Below are positions 42,800 to 52,207 of a stretch of 64,000 nucleotides of DNA, piece after piece. Origin of the DNA: Ezakiella massiliensis. Lineage in GTDB: Bacteria; Bacillota; Clostridia; Tissierellales; Peptoniphilaceae. The notes under the pieces are model-generated. The model ran no database searches and was not told the DNA's origin. It saw nothing but the letters and a program-made list of their open reading frames with translations. Both the position numbers and the translations under genes were made by a program. Location of the stretch: the NCBI RefSeq assembly GCF_900120165.1, contig NZ_LT635475.1, positions 558,001 to 622,000 of the forward strand, given 5' to 3'. Position 1 is the first letter of the stretch, and every line of letters starts with the position of its first letter.

Positions 42800-44056
42800 C
42801 TATTTATTGATTAGGCCGATTTTATCAAGCAAGTGGAAGATAAGTGACAAGGCAACTGCAACTACAGATGCAAGAACCATACCTGATAGGTTGATGGCTC
42901 CCAGTTTTATGGTGAGTCCGCTTAGGCCGGTTGTAAAAATTACTGACGTTAAAATTAAATTTTTTGCATTTGAAAAATCAACTTTTTGGTCGACCAAAAG
43001 TCTAAGTCCACTTGATCCAATCATACCGTAGAGGAGGAATGTTACTCCGCCGATTACATCACCAGGTATAGTGGAAATCAAAGCTGAGAGTGGTCCAATA
43101 AAGGCCATTATAATTGAAATAACTGCAGCTCCTGCAATAACTTGAACTGAATATACGCCAGTAATTGCCATAACGCCGATATTTTCTCCGTAGGTTGTGG
43201 TTGGTACACCACCGATTAGTCCTGAAAGTGCAGTTGAAAAGTTGTCTGCAAAGATGGACCTGTGGAGGCCTGGGTCTTTGATCAGGTCTCTTTCGATTAT
43301 GTTTGATGTAACAACTTGGTGGGAAATGTGTTCGGATAAAATTACCAGGATTACAGGTAGCATTGTGATAACTGCTTCCATGGAAAATTTTGCCAAATGA
43401 AATTCAGGCAAGGTAAAGAATTTGGCCTCAGCTACCGGTGTAAAATCAACCATGCCAAGGGCGACTGCTGTAATGTAGCCAACGATAATTGCAATTAGAA
43501 TTGGAATGGTTGCCCAGAATTTTTTGAAGCAAACTGAACCAAAGACAGCTGTGAGTAAGGTAACTGCAAAAACTGCTATGTGTTTGCCATTTACTGATTC
43601 GGTTAAAATTTCTGCGCCGATTGCCCCGCCCCTGATGGTTAGGCCGACGAGTTCAAAACCGATAAGGGCAACTACTGCACCCATTGCGGCTGGCGGCAGG
43701 ACGACGTCAATCCATTTGGTTCCGTATTTTTTAATTATAAAGGCGATGATCATGCCAATAATTCCCACGACTACAAAGGCGCCTTGGGCGTATTGCAAAC
43801 CCTGTTGGGCTATAATGGCCGTGCCTGGTGCTAAAAATGCAAAGCTGGATCCCAAATAAGCTGGAGCCTTGCCCTGGGTAATCCAAATAAATAATAGGGT
43901 TCCGATCCCATTCATAAGTAAAACGATGCCGGGGTTGATACCAAAGATTATTGGCACGAGGACTGATGCCCCGAACATGGCAAAGGTATGTTGGATTGAT
44001 AGAGGCACCAAGAGTTTGGCTGGCACCTTGTCTTCGACTTGGTAAATTTTTCTCAT
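42800..44056 (-). CDS. uraA: Uracil/xanthine permease (NCS2 family)
   Basis: 418 residues with about 12-14 membrane segments. LVPLSIQHTFAMFGASVLVP (about residues 16-35), the substrate-site glutamate in VILSEHISHQ (about 237-246) and GGVPTTTYGENIGVMAITGV (about 279-298) are strong NCS2 features; the order of motifs matches UraA, a proton:uracil symporter. It has only 58 bases upstream, mainly the terminator of the preceding operon; no PyrR attenuator is recognisable there. Confidence 0.9.
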   Translation of the reverse strand: MRKIYQVEDKVPAKLLVPLSIQHTFAMFGASVLVPIIFGINPGIVLLMNGIGTLLFIWITQGKAPAYLGSSFAFLAPGTAIIAQQGLQYAQGAFVVVGIIGMIIAFIIKKYGTKWIDVVLPPAAMGAVVALIGFELVGLTIRGGAIGAEILTESVNGKHIAVFAVTLLTAVFGSVCFKKFWATIPILIAIIVGYITAVALGMVDFTPVAEAKFFTLPEFHLAKFSMEAVITMLPVILVILSEHISHQVVTSNIIERDLIKDPGLHRSIFADNFSTALSGLIGGVPTTTYGENIGVMAITGVYSVQVIAGAAVISIIMAFIGPLSALISTIPGDVIGGVTFLLYGMIGSSGLRLLVDQKVDFSNAKNLILTSVIFTTGLSGLTIKLGAINLSGMVLASVVAVALSLIFHLLDKIGLINK

Positions 44057-44082
44057 AATAGTCTCCCTTCGAAAATTATTTT

Positions 44083-44109
44083 AAAAAATAGAGCCAGGTT
44101 AATGGCTCT
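44083..44109 (-). terminator. Terminator at the end of the glutamate/cvfB operon
   Basis: AGAGCCA and TGGCTCT stem with a 6-base loop and ATTTTTT after it on the minus strand. Confidence 0.8.
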
Positions 44110-44114
44110 ATAAA

Positions 44115-44639
44115 TTATATTTCTTTGATGGCTTCTAGGATGCCTTCTTTGAATGGTTTTTCATTAAAAGTAACCTCTCCTGTGCCGCCGAAAATATCGA
44201 CTGCAATTTTGAAAAAGTTTACGATTAATTTATTGTCTTTGATTGTGTATGTTTCGGTTGTACCTGGAACAAAGATTAAATCGACTTCTTCAGCACCAGA
44301 CTTGGTGGTGATGTCTGCGAGCTCTCCTTCAAAGGAAAGTTTTTTCATTGGGTCGATCATGGCTTGCATAACGCCAAGGTCTTCCATCATCCACATATTG
44401 TTGTTCCAAAATCTCTTTTCTTTGGCTGAACCGCCGTTTAATAATTCTCTGTTTGAAATAGCTGATAAGACGCGTCTCACCGCTTGGTCGTCAAAGTCTG
44501 CATCATAGATGAGTTTCATCTCGTCTCTATCTGCAACTGAAATAATGTAAGGCTCTGCAACCTTTTCACGCTCAGCTACGCTTGACCAAAAGAAAATCAT
44601 CATCTCTACTACTTCAAAATTTACATTAATCTTCTTCAA
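44115..44639 (-). CDS. Hypothetical protein downstream of cvfB
   Basis: 174 residues, no signal peptide or membrane segment, family not recognised. It has an N-terminal helical region containing MMIFFWSSVAEREKV and a C-terminal beta-rich part. Its start overlaps the cvfB stop by 4 bases (ATGA), and a terminator follows, so it is the last gene of the glutamate operon transcript if that transcript is continuous. Confidence 0.72.
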   Translation of the reverse strand: MKKINVNFEVVEMMIFFWSSVAEREKVAEPYIISVADRDEMKLIYDADFDDQAVRRVLSAISNRELLNGGSAKEKRFWNNNMWMMEDLGVMQAMIDPMKKLSFEGELADITTKSGAEEVDLIFVPGTTETYTIKDNKLIVNFFKIAVDIFGGTGEVTFNEKPFKEGILEAIKEI

Positions 44640-45433
44640 TCTTCTATCCTCCTTATATTGTGAGGCCCAATTTTGATGAGCCCTTGCTTTTTTAATCTGC
44701 CAATGGCTCTTTTAAAAGCTTGCTTGCTTAGACCGAACCGTTCGTAGATTTCTTCCGGACTTGACTTGTCGCCGACAGGTAGATCCGGATGCTTTAATAA
44801 CTCTTCCATTATTATAACGGAATCTTGGTCAATCTGCAAGTGGGCCCTCTCTCTAAAGGATAAGGTCATCTTGCCATCTGGCAAAACTTCTGCAACGCGT
44901 GCTTCTATGTGGTCACCGATTTCGTATGCACGGTTTACTTCTCTTTGGCGAATCAAGGAATCGTATTTGTTGTCAACGGCGACAAAAACTCCCAGGCCTT
45001 TTTTAATTGAATAAACAGTGCCAGATACATGGTCGTTTTCCTTATACTCATGGTCGGGGCTCAAGACCTCCGCCACTTTCATAGACCCGTAGAGCCTGCC
45101 CTCGCGGTCACGCTTGATAACCACGGCAACCATGTCACCTTTTTTAACATTGGGATAAGAGTGGGCAAAGGGCACGAAAAGATCGCTTGGCATATTTATA
45201 TCTAAAAAATATCCAAACTTGGTCTTGTCGCAAACCCTATAAAACCTGAGCTGACCTTCCTGTGGCAAAAAGTCGACGGGCACAACTGTGCCTGCATTTT
45301 TGTCGGCGATTTCAACTTCGATTTCATCGCCCAGGTCCACATTTTTAAAGGTTCCCCTTAAAAGGGTAAAATCGTCACCCTTTACGTTGACGATTGCACC
45401 CTCATTTGTAAATTTTATAATTTTACCTATCAT
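44636..45433 (-). CDS. cvfB: CvfB-type S1 RNA-binding protein
   Basis: 265 residues with three S1-like OB folds (about residues 1-62, 65-135 and 140-205, the last with GTVYSIKKGLGVFVAVDNKY) and a C-terminal winged helix (EIYERFGLSKQAFKRAIGRL). This matches CvfB, an RNA-binding regulator known from staphylococci. It starts on the last base of the citF stop (TAATG), so it is coupled to a catabolic operon, an unusual position for a regulator. Confidence 0.9.
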   Translation of the reverse strand: MIGKIIKFTNEGAIVNVKGDDFTLLRGTFKNVDLGDEIEVEIADKNAGTVVPVDFLPQEGQLRFYRVCDKTKFGYFLDINMPSDLFVPFAHSYPNVKKGDMVAVVIKRDREGRLYGSMKVAEVLSPDHEYKENDHVSGTVYSIKKGLGVFVAVDNKYDSLIRQREVNRAYEIGDHIEARVAEVLPDGKMTLSFRERAHLQIDQDSVIIMEELLKHPDLPVGDKSSPEEIYERFGLSKQAFKRAIGRLKKQGLIKIGPHNIRRIED

Positions 45434-46890
45434 TAAACTTCATAAATCTCGTCTATAATTGTACCGTCGCGGTATTGACTATAGCCGATGACTCTCCTTC
45501 CTTCTTTAGGATTTATTTTAAAGTCGCCAATATATGAGTCTTGAATATTCTTTAATTCGCTGATGGTCATATATTTTACATTTGCTTCATCAAGAGCTTT
45601 TTTGATGTCGTCTCTTCTGTCGTTAACGGCAACTCCTCTTTCTGTTACCAAAATATCAATGGTGGATCCTGGAGTTGTAATTACGCCAACGCGGTCGACA
45701 ATTGTAGGAATTCTGGATTGGAAGAGTTTTGAAACGATGATGCTGACCTTGGCACCGTAAGCTGTGTCTTGGTGGCCACCTGATCCGCCCATGATTACTC
45801 CGTCGTGGCCGGTCATAACGTTTACGTTAAAGTCAGTATCGATTTCAGTTGCGCCAAGGATAACAAAGTCCAGGCCATTTACGATTGCGTCTCTGTCGAC
45901 TGAAGCGTATTTTTCAGCGGACATGGAGATGTGCTTGTCGTCTTCTTTGATATTTTCAGCTGAGACTAGGTCAAAGCATTGGACGTCATAAATTCTGTCG
46001 AAGAGTCCATCTTTCATCATATTTACAAGGTCGCCTGTAACTCCGCCTGAAGCAAAGCCGCCCTTGATTTCATTTTCCTTCATATAGTCGCCCAGGAATT
46101 TTGTAACTGCAAGGCTGACTCCGCCAGCGCCTGATTGGTAGTTCATGCCGTCTTTTACCAGGCCAGTTGCAACCATAACTTCAACTGCCTTTTGAGCAAT
46201 TCTAAGTCCAACTGGGTCCTTGGTAATGCGAGTTGTACCTGAAACGATTCCCTTTGGATCTCCGATTGAGTCGACCTTTAAAATATAATCGATTCTTTCA
46301 CTTGGAATTTCTGTGTGGGATTCCAAATCCATAAGAGTATCTGTAATGGCAACTCTCTTCTTGGCCATAAGTGAATCTGCGATTGCATATCCAAGTGTAC
46401 CGCAAAAAGCGTTTCCGTCAACAGCACTTACATTGCCGCGGATGTCGCAAGCAGGTGAAGCGATAAAAGCAACGTCGATTTTTACATCCCCATCCATAAT
46501 GGTCTTGGCACGTCCACCGTGACTTTGCATGAGGACCTTGCCCTTTAAAGCACCCTTTGAAATGGCCTTGGCAACATCGCCTGACATATAAGATGCAACT
46601 ACATTTGTAATTGTACCGTCTTCAATCATAGGAATGATTGGTGCATGGCAAGGGAAAATTGATGAGGCAACCAAAGTGATATCTTTGATTCCACGCTTGT
46701 GGACTTCTTCCATAACCATATTTAATACATAGTCACCATTCCTTAGGTGGTGGTGGAAGGATAAACTTGCTCCGTCTTTGATGTCGAGTTTTTCAAAGAG
46801 CTCGTCAAAATTTTCTACAAGTTTATTTTCTTTAATAGTTTTATCTGGAGAATAATTTTTTTCTAACTTAATATCATTAAATAAGTTCAT
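45433..46890 (-). CDS. citF: Citramalate lyase alpha subunit (CitF-like CoA-transferase)
   Basis: 485 residues of the citrate lyase alpha family, which moves the acyl carrier between acetyl and the substrate. GYAIADSLMAKKRV-type and VMTGHDGVIMGGSGGHQDTA (about residues 370-389) segments are typical. In this operon, after mesaconase, the expected substrate is citramalate, cleaved to acetate and pyruvate. It overlaps citE by 14 bases. Citrate lyase itself is the alternative, but no citC, citX, citG or citrate transporter is nearby. Confidence 0.88.
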   Translation of the reverse strand: MNLFNDIKLEKNYSPDKTIKENKLVENFDELFEKLDIKDGASLSFHHHLRNGDYVLNMVMEEVHKRGIKDITLVASSIFPCHAPIIPMIEDGTITNVVASYMSGDVAKAISKGALKGKVLMQSHGGRAKTIMDGDVKIDVAFIASPACDIRGNVSAVDGNAFCGTLGYAIADSLMAKKRVAITDTLMDLESHTEIPSERIDYILKVDSIGDPKGIVSGTTRITKDPVGLRIAQKAVEVMVATGLVKDGMNYQSGAGGVSLAVTKFLGDYMKENEIKGGFASGGVTGDLVNMMKDGLFDRIYDVQCFDLVSAENIKEDDKHISMSAEKYASVDRDAIVNGLDFVILGATEIDTDFNVNVMTGHDGVIMGGSGGHQDTAYGAKVSIIVSKLFQSRIPTIVDRVGVITTPGSTIDILVTERGVAVNDRRDDIKKALDEANVKYMTISELKNIQDSYIGDFKINPKEGRRVIGYSQYRDGTIIDEIYEV

Positions 46891-47728
46891 TGTATTCCTC
46901 CTTAAAGTTACCTGAGGCTACAAGATTGTCTCTTGCTCTTAGGATAACTGGCTTATCTACCATCTTGCCATCTAGTGAGAAGGCTCCCTTGCCTTCCTTC
47001 TTGGCAGTTTTTAGAGCCTCAAAGACTCTAAAGGCGTGTTCTATATCTTCCTTGGATGGAGAGAAAACTTCGTTAACGATGTCAACGTGACGTGGCGAAA
47101 TAAGTGCCTTACCTGTCATGCCAAGAGCCTTGGCATAAAGGGCGTCTTTTCTTAGTCCGTCTGTGTCATCTGTATCTGTCCAAGGTGTGTCGATTGCTTC
47201 GATTCCGTTTGCCTTAGCAGCTGCAATTACCTTTTGTCTGGCGTATTCGATTTCCTTGGATTCCTTGGTCCTCTTTACACCTAGGTCCAAAGTCATGTCT
47301 TCTCCGCCTAATAAAAACCCACGCATGTGCTTGGCTTCTCTGGCAATTTCAAAGCAAGTTTCAAGGGAGATCGCAGTTTCAATAATGGAATAGTATTTTT
47401 TATCTGTTCCTTCCAAGAAGGCATCGAGTTCTTTAACAAAACTTATAGTAGCCTTTGGCAAAACGAAACCCTTGATGTCTAGGTCAAGCATGGCCTTGAC
47501 ATCGTCTTCGAAAAATTCTGTATCTGGGGCGTTGATCCTGACAAAGATGTCTTGGTCGCCCTTTTTGTTCTTTAAAAATGATCTGACTAGGTCTCTGGCA
47601 GCGTCCTTGTTGTCAAGGGAAACTGCGTCTTCCAAGTCGATTATATATCCGTCTGCTCCAAGCACTTCTAAGCTTGTAAGCATGCCTGGGTTGTTGCCAG
47701 GTATAAATAAAAGTGTCCTGTATTTCAT
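46877..47728 (-). CDS. citE: Citramalate lyase beta subunit (CitE-like)
   Basis: 283 residues, HpcH/HpaI aldolase fold. YRTLLFIPGNNPGML near the N-terminus, the catalytic region DLEDAVSLDNKDAAR (about residues 31-45) and LGGEDMTLDLG (about 142-152) with its metal-binding Glu/Asp are present. It cleaves the carbon-carbon bond of the citramalyl thioester on the CitD carrier. The start lies on the last base of the citD stop. Confidence 0.9.
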   Translation of the reverse strand: MKYRTLLFIPGNNPGMLTSLEVLGADGYIIDLEDAVSLDNKDAARDLVRSFLKNKKGDQDIFVRINAPDTEFFEDDVKAMLDLDIKGFVLPKATISFVKELDAFLEGTDKKYYSIIETAISLETCFEIAREAKHMRGFLLGGEDMTLDLGVKRTKESKEIEYARQKVIAAAKANGIEAIDTPWTDTDDTDGLRKDALYAKALGMTGKALISPRHVDIVNEVFSPSKEDIEHAFRVFEALKTAKKEGKGAFSLDGKMVDKPVILRARDNLVASGNFKEEYNELI

Positions 47729-47991
47729 TATAAAGCCCTCTTTACTGCAGTTTCTACTCTGGCGCTAATGGTAAAATCCAAGGCGCCCCTATCGTCGATT
47801 CTAATTTTAGCTTTATCAATATTTAAATCCTTGAGTGTTTGTCTGACTACATTTTCAATTTGGTCTTTGAAAATATCTTCAACCACGGATTTAATTTCAA
47901 TGATAAGATCATCGGCAGGTTCGATTTCTACGATTAGGTCGTTACTTTCAAGTGAACCTGCACGGCCTGTCTTAACTATTTTTCTTTCCAT
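47728..47991 (-). CDS. citD: Citramalate lyase acyl carrier (gamma) subunit
   Basis: 87 residues. AGSLESNDLIVEIEP carries the serine (Ser16 by alignment with Klebsiella CitD Ser14) that bears the phosphoribosyl-dephospho-CoA group. The genes needed to make and attach that group are not in the window. It overlaps the mesaconase beta gene by 16 bases. Confidence 0.92.
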   Translation of the reverse strand: MERKIVKTGRAGSLESNDLIVEIEPADDLIIEIKSVVEDIFKDQIENVVRQTLKDLNIDKAKIRIDDRGALDFTISARVETAVKRAL

Positions 47992-48533
47992 GCTAGATAC
48001 TCCTCTACTCCCATTTCATAAAGGTTGTTGCCCTTGCTGTCGATAATAACTGTTGCTGGGAAGTCTTTGACAACTAGTCTTCTGACAGCTTCAGCGCCAA
48101 GGTCGTCGTAAGCGATTATTTCGCATTCCTTGATCCTGTCTTTGATAATAGCAGCTGCTCCGCCAATTGCAGCAAAGTAAACTGCGCCTGTTTCTTTGAT
48201 CTTGTCTATAACTTCTTGGTTGCGTCTGCCCTTGCCAATCATGCCAATAGCACCCAGGTCCATCATAATTGGTGAGAATGGGTCCATACGATATGAACTG
48301 GTTGGTCCAGCGCTTCCGATAACTTGGCCAGGAGCTGTAGGTGTTGGTCCTACATAATAAATGCAAGCTCCCTTTGGGTCGAATGGAAGGTCGCGGCCAG
48401 CTGCGTGGTCATCAACGAGTCTCTTGTGAGCAGCGTCGCGAGCTGTATATATAACGCCAGAAATTAAAACGTTGTCCCCTGCTTTAAGGTCTGCAAGTTT
48501 TTCTCTTGTAAATGGAGTTTCAATTTTAATCAT
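47976..48533 (-). CDS. Mesaconate hydratase beta subunit (class I fumarase-like)
   Basis: 185 residues matching the beta subunit of two-subunit class I fumarases and L-tartrate dehydratase, with YYVGPTPTAPGQVIGSAGPT (about residues 60-79) and SSYRMD next to it. In clostridia mesaconase is a member of exactly this family. Being between methylaspartase and citramalate lyase genes strongly suggests mesaconate to citramalate hydration rather than fumarate hydration. Confidence 0.88.
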   Translation of the reverse strand: MIKIETPFTREKLADLKAGDNVLISGVIYTARDAAHKRLVDDHAAGRDLPFDPKGACIYYVGPTPTAPGQVIGSAGPTSSYRMDPFSPIMMDLGAIGMIGKGRRNQEVIDKIKETGAVYFAAIGGAAAIIKDRIKECEIIAYDDLGAEAVRRLVVKDFPATVIIDSKGNNLYEMGVEEYLAWKEK

Positions 48534-48545
48534 TATGCACCTCTC

Positions 48546-49391
48546 TTAAAATACCTTGGTTTCGTGTCTAACTGCGTGGCAGTTTACATTGACAGATACT
48601 GGTAGACCTGCAATATGAGTTGGATATGTTTCGATAAGAACTCTAAGGCATGTGGTCTTGCCACCAAAACCTTGAGGTCCAATGCCAAGCTCGTTGATTC
48701 TTTCTTCGAGTTTGATTTCAAGATCCTTGTAAAATTCATCAGGATTGTATGAATCCATTGGTCTCATCAGAGCTTTTTTAGCAAGGACTGCTGACCTATC
48801 AAAGGTTCCTCCGATGCCAACTCCAAGTACGATTGGTGGGCAAGCGTTTGGTCCTGCCATAGCTGCTGTTTCGATAATAAAATCAACAACGCCGTCAAGG
48901 CCGTCAGCTGGTCTTAACATTTTTTGTCTAGACATATTTTCACTGCCGAAACCCTTGGCTGCAACAGTAATTTCAAAATGATCTTCTTCAGGAACCATAT
49001 CATAATAGATAACGCCTGGAGTATTGTCCTTGGTGTTTTCACGTCTAATCGGATCTTTGACCATGGACTTTCTTAAGTAACCTTCTTCGTAACCTTGTCT
49101 AATGCCTTCGTTGATGGCGTCTTCGATAAAGCCACCTTCAATCTTAACATTTTGACCCATCTTTACAAAGACAACAGTAAGACCTGTATCTTGGCACATT
49201 GGAATTGATTTGTTTTCTGCCAACTCATCGTTTTCAATGATAGTTGATAGAGTATCTTTTGCAAGTTGCCAATCTTCAGCGTCTCTTCTTTCTTTTAAAA
49301 CTTTCATAACATCATCTGGAAGCACAAAGTTCATATGTATACACATATCTTTAACTGCTTGTGTTATATCTTTTGTATTAATAACTTTCAT
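48546..49391 (-). CDS. Mesaconate hydratase alpha subunit (4Fe-4S)
   Basis: 281 residues, alpha subunit of class I fumarase-like hydratases. Cluster cysteines are expected in SIPMCQDTG (Cys near 64) and NACPPIVLGVGIGG (Cys near 185) plus a third cysteine nearer the C-terminus. The cluster makes the enzyme oxygen-sensitive. It is 12 bases upstream of the beta subunit. A housekeeping fumarase role is possible but less likely by context. Confidence 0.88.
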   Translation of the reverse strand: MKVINTKDITQAVKDMCIHMNFVLPDDVMKVLKERRDAEDWQLAKDTLSTIIENDELAENKSIPMCQDTGLTVVFVKMGQNVKIEGGFIEDAINEGIRQGYEEGYLRKSMVKDPIRRENTKDNTPGVIYYDMVPEEDHFEITVAAKGFGSENMSRQKMLRPADGLDGVVDFIIETAAMAGPNACPPIVLGVGIGGTFDRSAVLAKKALMRPMDSYNPDEFYKDLEIKLEERINELGIGPQGFGGKTTCLRVLIETYPTHIAGLPVSVNVNCHAVRHETKVF

Positions 49392-49452
49392 TAAATACCT
49401 CCCATTAGTAATAGAGGGCTTTAAAATAAAGCCCCCTATATATTTTTAATAT

Positions 49453-50700
49453 TTATTTTGCTTGTCTCATTTTAACTAGGCGTTCAACCCTAGACATTTC
49501 GTTGTTTACAAGCATGATACCTTCGTCAACACCCATGCCTGGTTTAGCAAGTTGTTGTAGGGCACCTGTTGCCATTGAAATGTTTGTTAGGATTTCTGCT
49601 GAACGGCTTGTTTCGTTACATGTACCGCCGCAGTAAGCACCAACATTATTGTCTTTGCAGTATTTAACAGCTTCGATTGTGTTGTTGATACCACCTAGGT
49701 CAGGAGTTTTAATTTGAATAACATGGCCTGCTCCTGCGTCAACAAAAGCTTTGATGTCTTCAAGTGTATTGCACCATTCGTCAGCTACGAGTTCAACCTT
49801 TGTTCCGTCAGCATCAAGTCTCTTGGTTAGGGCTGCTAGAACTTCGATTTGTTTGTCCTTGTCACCCATGTCCATTGGTCCTTCGATTCTGATAGCAAAT
49901 GGTTTTGCAGCAGCTTCAACCTTCTTCATGTATTCAGCCATCTTGTCTACGTCGTTACCTGTGAAGTCACCGATTGTACCGTAAACGTCGATGTGGAAGA
50001 TTGGTTTGTAGTCTTCTCTTGCCCTGTGTTCGATAATTCTATCTCTTAGCCATTCGATGTATTCTAGAAGTAGTTCACCGTTTTTACCTGTCTTTTCTTC
50101 AACGTTGTTGAAAAGTCCGTGTGGTAGAACGTCTGCTTCTTTGATGATCATCTTGTCAGCGTTTGAATATCTGTCGTCACCTGATTGAGCAAAGATTGGA
50201 ACTCTCTTGATTTCTTCGCCTGTCTTGTATTCGTCGCGAACAACTTCAGCTCTTGTGACGTGTTTTGCTTTTGCAACAGCATCTAGTAAAGCTTGTGTAA
50301 TTCCGTATCTGATAGCTGTGTGAAGTCTGTGGCCGTCTACTTGTAGGTGGTCAAATTCTTCAGCTAATTCTTTGAATGAATTTAATTCTTTGCCAATTAA
50401 GTGATCTCTGATTTCTCCTTCGATTAGAGGGATGTAATCTTCTGCTAGGAATAGTGGATCGCGTCCACCTGCTCCTGAATATTGAACTGCTGCACAGTCA
50501 CCAAAGGCAACTTGTCCATCATCCAAAATTAGCATTACAGAAATTGATTCGCCAGGAATTCTGATTTTTGTAAAACCTTCTGTTTGTGGTTCTCCAACAT
50601 AAAACATTCCGTCATGTCCTGCACCCATCTTGATTGCTTTTTGGTCGTCAAAGTAAAAACCTGTTTTACCGGCACTTGCTACTACATCAACTATTTTCAT
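49453..50700 (-). CDS. mal: Methylaspartate ammonia-lyase
   Basis: 415 residues of the enolase superfamily, deaminating (2S,3S)-3-methylaspartate to mesaconate. Metal ligands are visible in HIDVYGTIG (Asp), IRIEGPMDMG (Glu) and VADEWCN (Asp), and the catalytic lysine in VIQIKTPDLGGINN (about residues 330-343); length matches the Clostridium tetanomorphum enzyme. Step two of the pathway. Confidence 0.96.
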   Translation of the reverse strand: MKIVDVVASAGKTGFYFDDQKAIKMGAGHDGMFYVGEPQTEGFTKIRIPGESISVMLILDDGQVAFGDCAAVQYSGAGGRDPLFLAEDYIPLIEGEIRDHLIGKELNSFKELAEEFDHLQVDGHRLHTAIRYGITQALLDAVAKAKHVTRAEVVRDEYKTGEEIKRVPIFAQSGDDRYSNADKMIIKEADVLPHGLFNNVEEKTGKNGELLLEYIEWLRDRIIEHRAREDYKPIFHIDVYGTIGDFTGNDVDKMAEYMKKVEAAAKPFAIRIEGPMDMGDKDKQIEVLAALTKRLDADGTKVELVADEWCNTLEDIKAFVDAGAGHVIQIKTPDLGGINNTIEAVKYCKDNNVGAYCGGTCNETSRSAEILTNISMATGALQQLAKPGMGVDEGIMLVNNEMSRVERLVKMRQAK

Positions 50701-50727
50701 AATACATACTCCTTTTTTATTATAAAA

Positions 50728-52191
50728 TTATTTATTGGTTTGATTTGGTCTGCCGATTAGCTTACCAAAGCCAACTGCAAATATATCATCAACGGTCATT
50801 TGGAAGCTAACATCTCTGTTTTCATCCTTACCACGTCTTTCGAGTTTTGACCTGTTAATGTCTTTAATTTCCTTGGTAAATGGAATATTACCAGTTTCTA
50901 GATATCTTACACAGCCTTCAAAGTCTCTGGCTGGCATCATAAGTCCCTTATTATATTTTGAAGGTCCGAATGGAATATCAACAATACCTGCTTCGAAGCC
51001 CTTAACAGTACCAACTGCTAGGTCGCCCATGCCAAGTTCAAATAATTTGTCTAACATGCATTTGGTTTCAGCCTTGATTAAATCAATTTCTTCTTTGAGT
51101 CTATCACTCATTGGAAGTTTTTGTCCTTCAAGCATGTTTAGAACCATCTTGGTTGCCTTGATACCATCTGCGTTTGCTTCCTTGGTTGGAATACCGATAG
51201 CTTCGTGTGGAGTCTTAACGATAACTTTTGTTGCTCCAGCTAAAGCTGCAGTCGCACTACCCCATGAGATAACGCCAAATGCCTTAGCTTCGTCTTGTGG
51301 GAAACCGCCCATCCATTGGTGGAAAACCGTTGTAATAACTACATCATTGTAGCCATAGTGCTTCATGTATGCTTCTGTTTGTTCTTCAAGAGCTCTAATA
51401 GCAGCTACGTCTTGGATTAAGTTACCGCATTGGCCGTAACCAACTGTGATACTCTTTACACCTTGTTCAGCAGCTAAAAGTGCTTCGATAATTGCAACTG
51501 CGTTTGAAGTACTTGGTGGGCAAAGTGTTCCTGTTAGAGGTCCAAATGGTTCTCTGTTGATTTGAACACCGTTTTCTTCATAGAAGCCAACAAGTCTGTC
51601 GCAATATTGCCAGTCATATAAAGATTTTTCAATTGAAACAGCTTTTGCATATGGAATGTTGTAAGAGATTCCGCCACCTTCGTTGGATGTAAATCCACCA
51701 GCGTGCATGATTTCTGCAAGTAGTCTGGAGTCAGGTGTGCCGTGTCTCATTTCAAGTGGAAGATCCACAGCTTCTACAACTCTTCTGGATCCTGCTACCC
51801 CGTGGTTAACCCCTGGGAAACCGTTAAGTAATGAACGGCCAGCTTTTTTGGATTCATCAATACCCTTTTGGCATTCTTCATATCTGTTTTGTCTTGAATA
51901 AGCGTCAATGGTACTTGGTAGAAGGTCTGCTCCACCTTCGTCTTGCAAGTGCTTCAAAAGCACAATGTGGTCTTCGATAAGAGCAACACCAGCTCTTGGT
52001 TGAGCAAGAGTTCTGCCTTCTGCTTTTGCTTTTTCAAGTTTAATAGCAAAGTTTTTGCTATCTGGAAGGGCCTTTAAGTAGTCGATTGCCTCCTTAAGGT
52101 CTACATCCTTACCAGTTGGCCAACCCTTAAGAACTTCCTCTCTTAAGCCGAAAAATTCTTCATCGGTCCATCTTTTATTTTTTAAATTCAT
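50728..52191 (-). CDS. glmE: Glutamate mutase epsilon subunit
   Basis: 487 residues, the catalytic TIM-barrel subunit of adenosylcobalamin-dependent glutamate mutase, with [20 protein letters not shown] (about residues 70-89) and [10 protein letters not shown] (about 120-129) characteristic of the family. With GlmS it rearranges glutamate to 3-methylaspartate. It follows glmL by 16 bases. Confidence 0.96.
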   Translation of the reverse strand: MNLKNKRWTDEEFFGLREEVLKGWPTGKDVDLKEAIDYLKALPDSKNFAIKLEKAKAEGRTLAQPRAGVALIEDHIVLLKHLQDEGGADLLPSTIDAYSRQNRYEECQKGIDESKKAGRSLLNGFPGVNHGVAGSRRVVEAVDLPLEMRHGTPDSRLLAEIMHAGGFTSNEGGGISYNIPYAKAVSIEKSLYDWQYCDRLVGFYEENGVQINREPFGPLTGTLCPPSTSNAVAIIEALLAAEQGVKSITVGYGQCGNLIQDVAAIRALEEQTEAYMKHYGYNDVVITTVFHQWMGGFPQDEAKAFGVISWGSATAALAGATKVIVKTPHEAIGIPTKEANADGIKATKMVLNMLEGQKLPMSDRLKEEIDLIKAETKCMLDKLFELGMGDLAVGTVKGFEAGIVDIPFGPSKYNKGLMMPARDFEGCVRYLETGNIPFTKEIKDINRSKLERRGKDENRDVSFQMTVDDIFAVGFGKLIGRPNQTNK

Positions 52192-52207
52192 ATTATCTCC
52201 TCATCAT

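Noticed and set aside
45433..49391. Citrate lyase plus fumarase annotation
   Set aside because: Position between methylaspartase and the end of the glutamate mutase operon, and lack of citrate genes, favour citramalate lyase and mesaconase.
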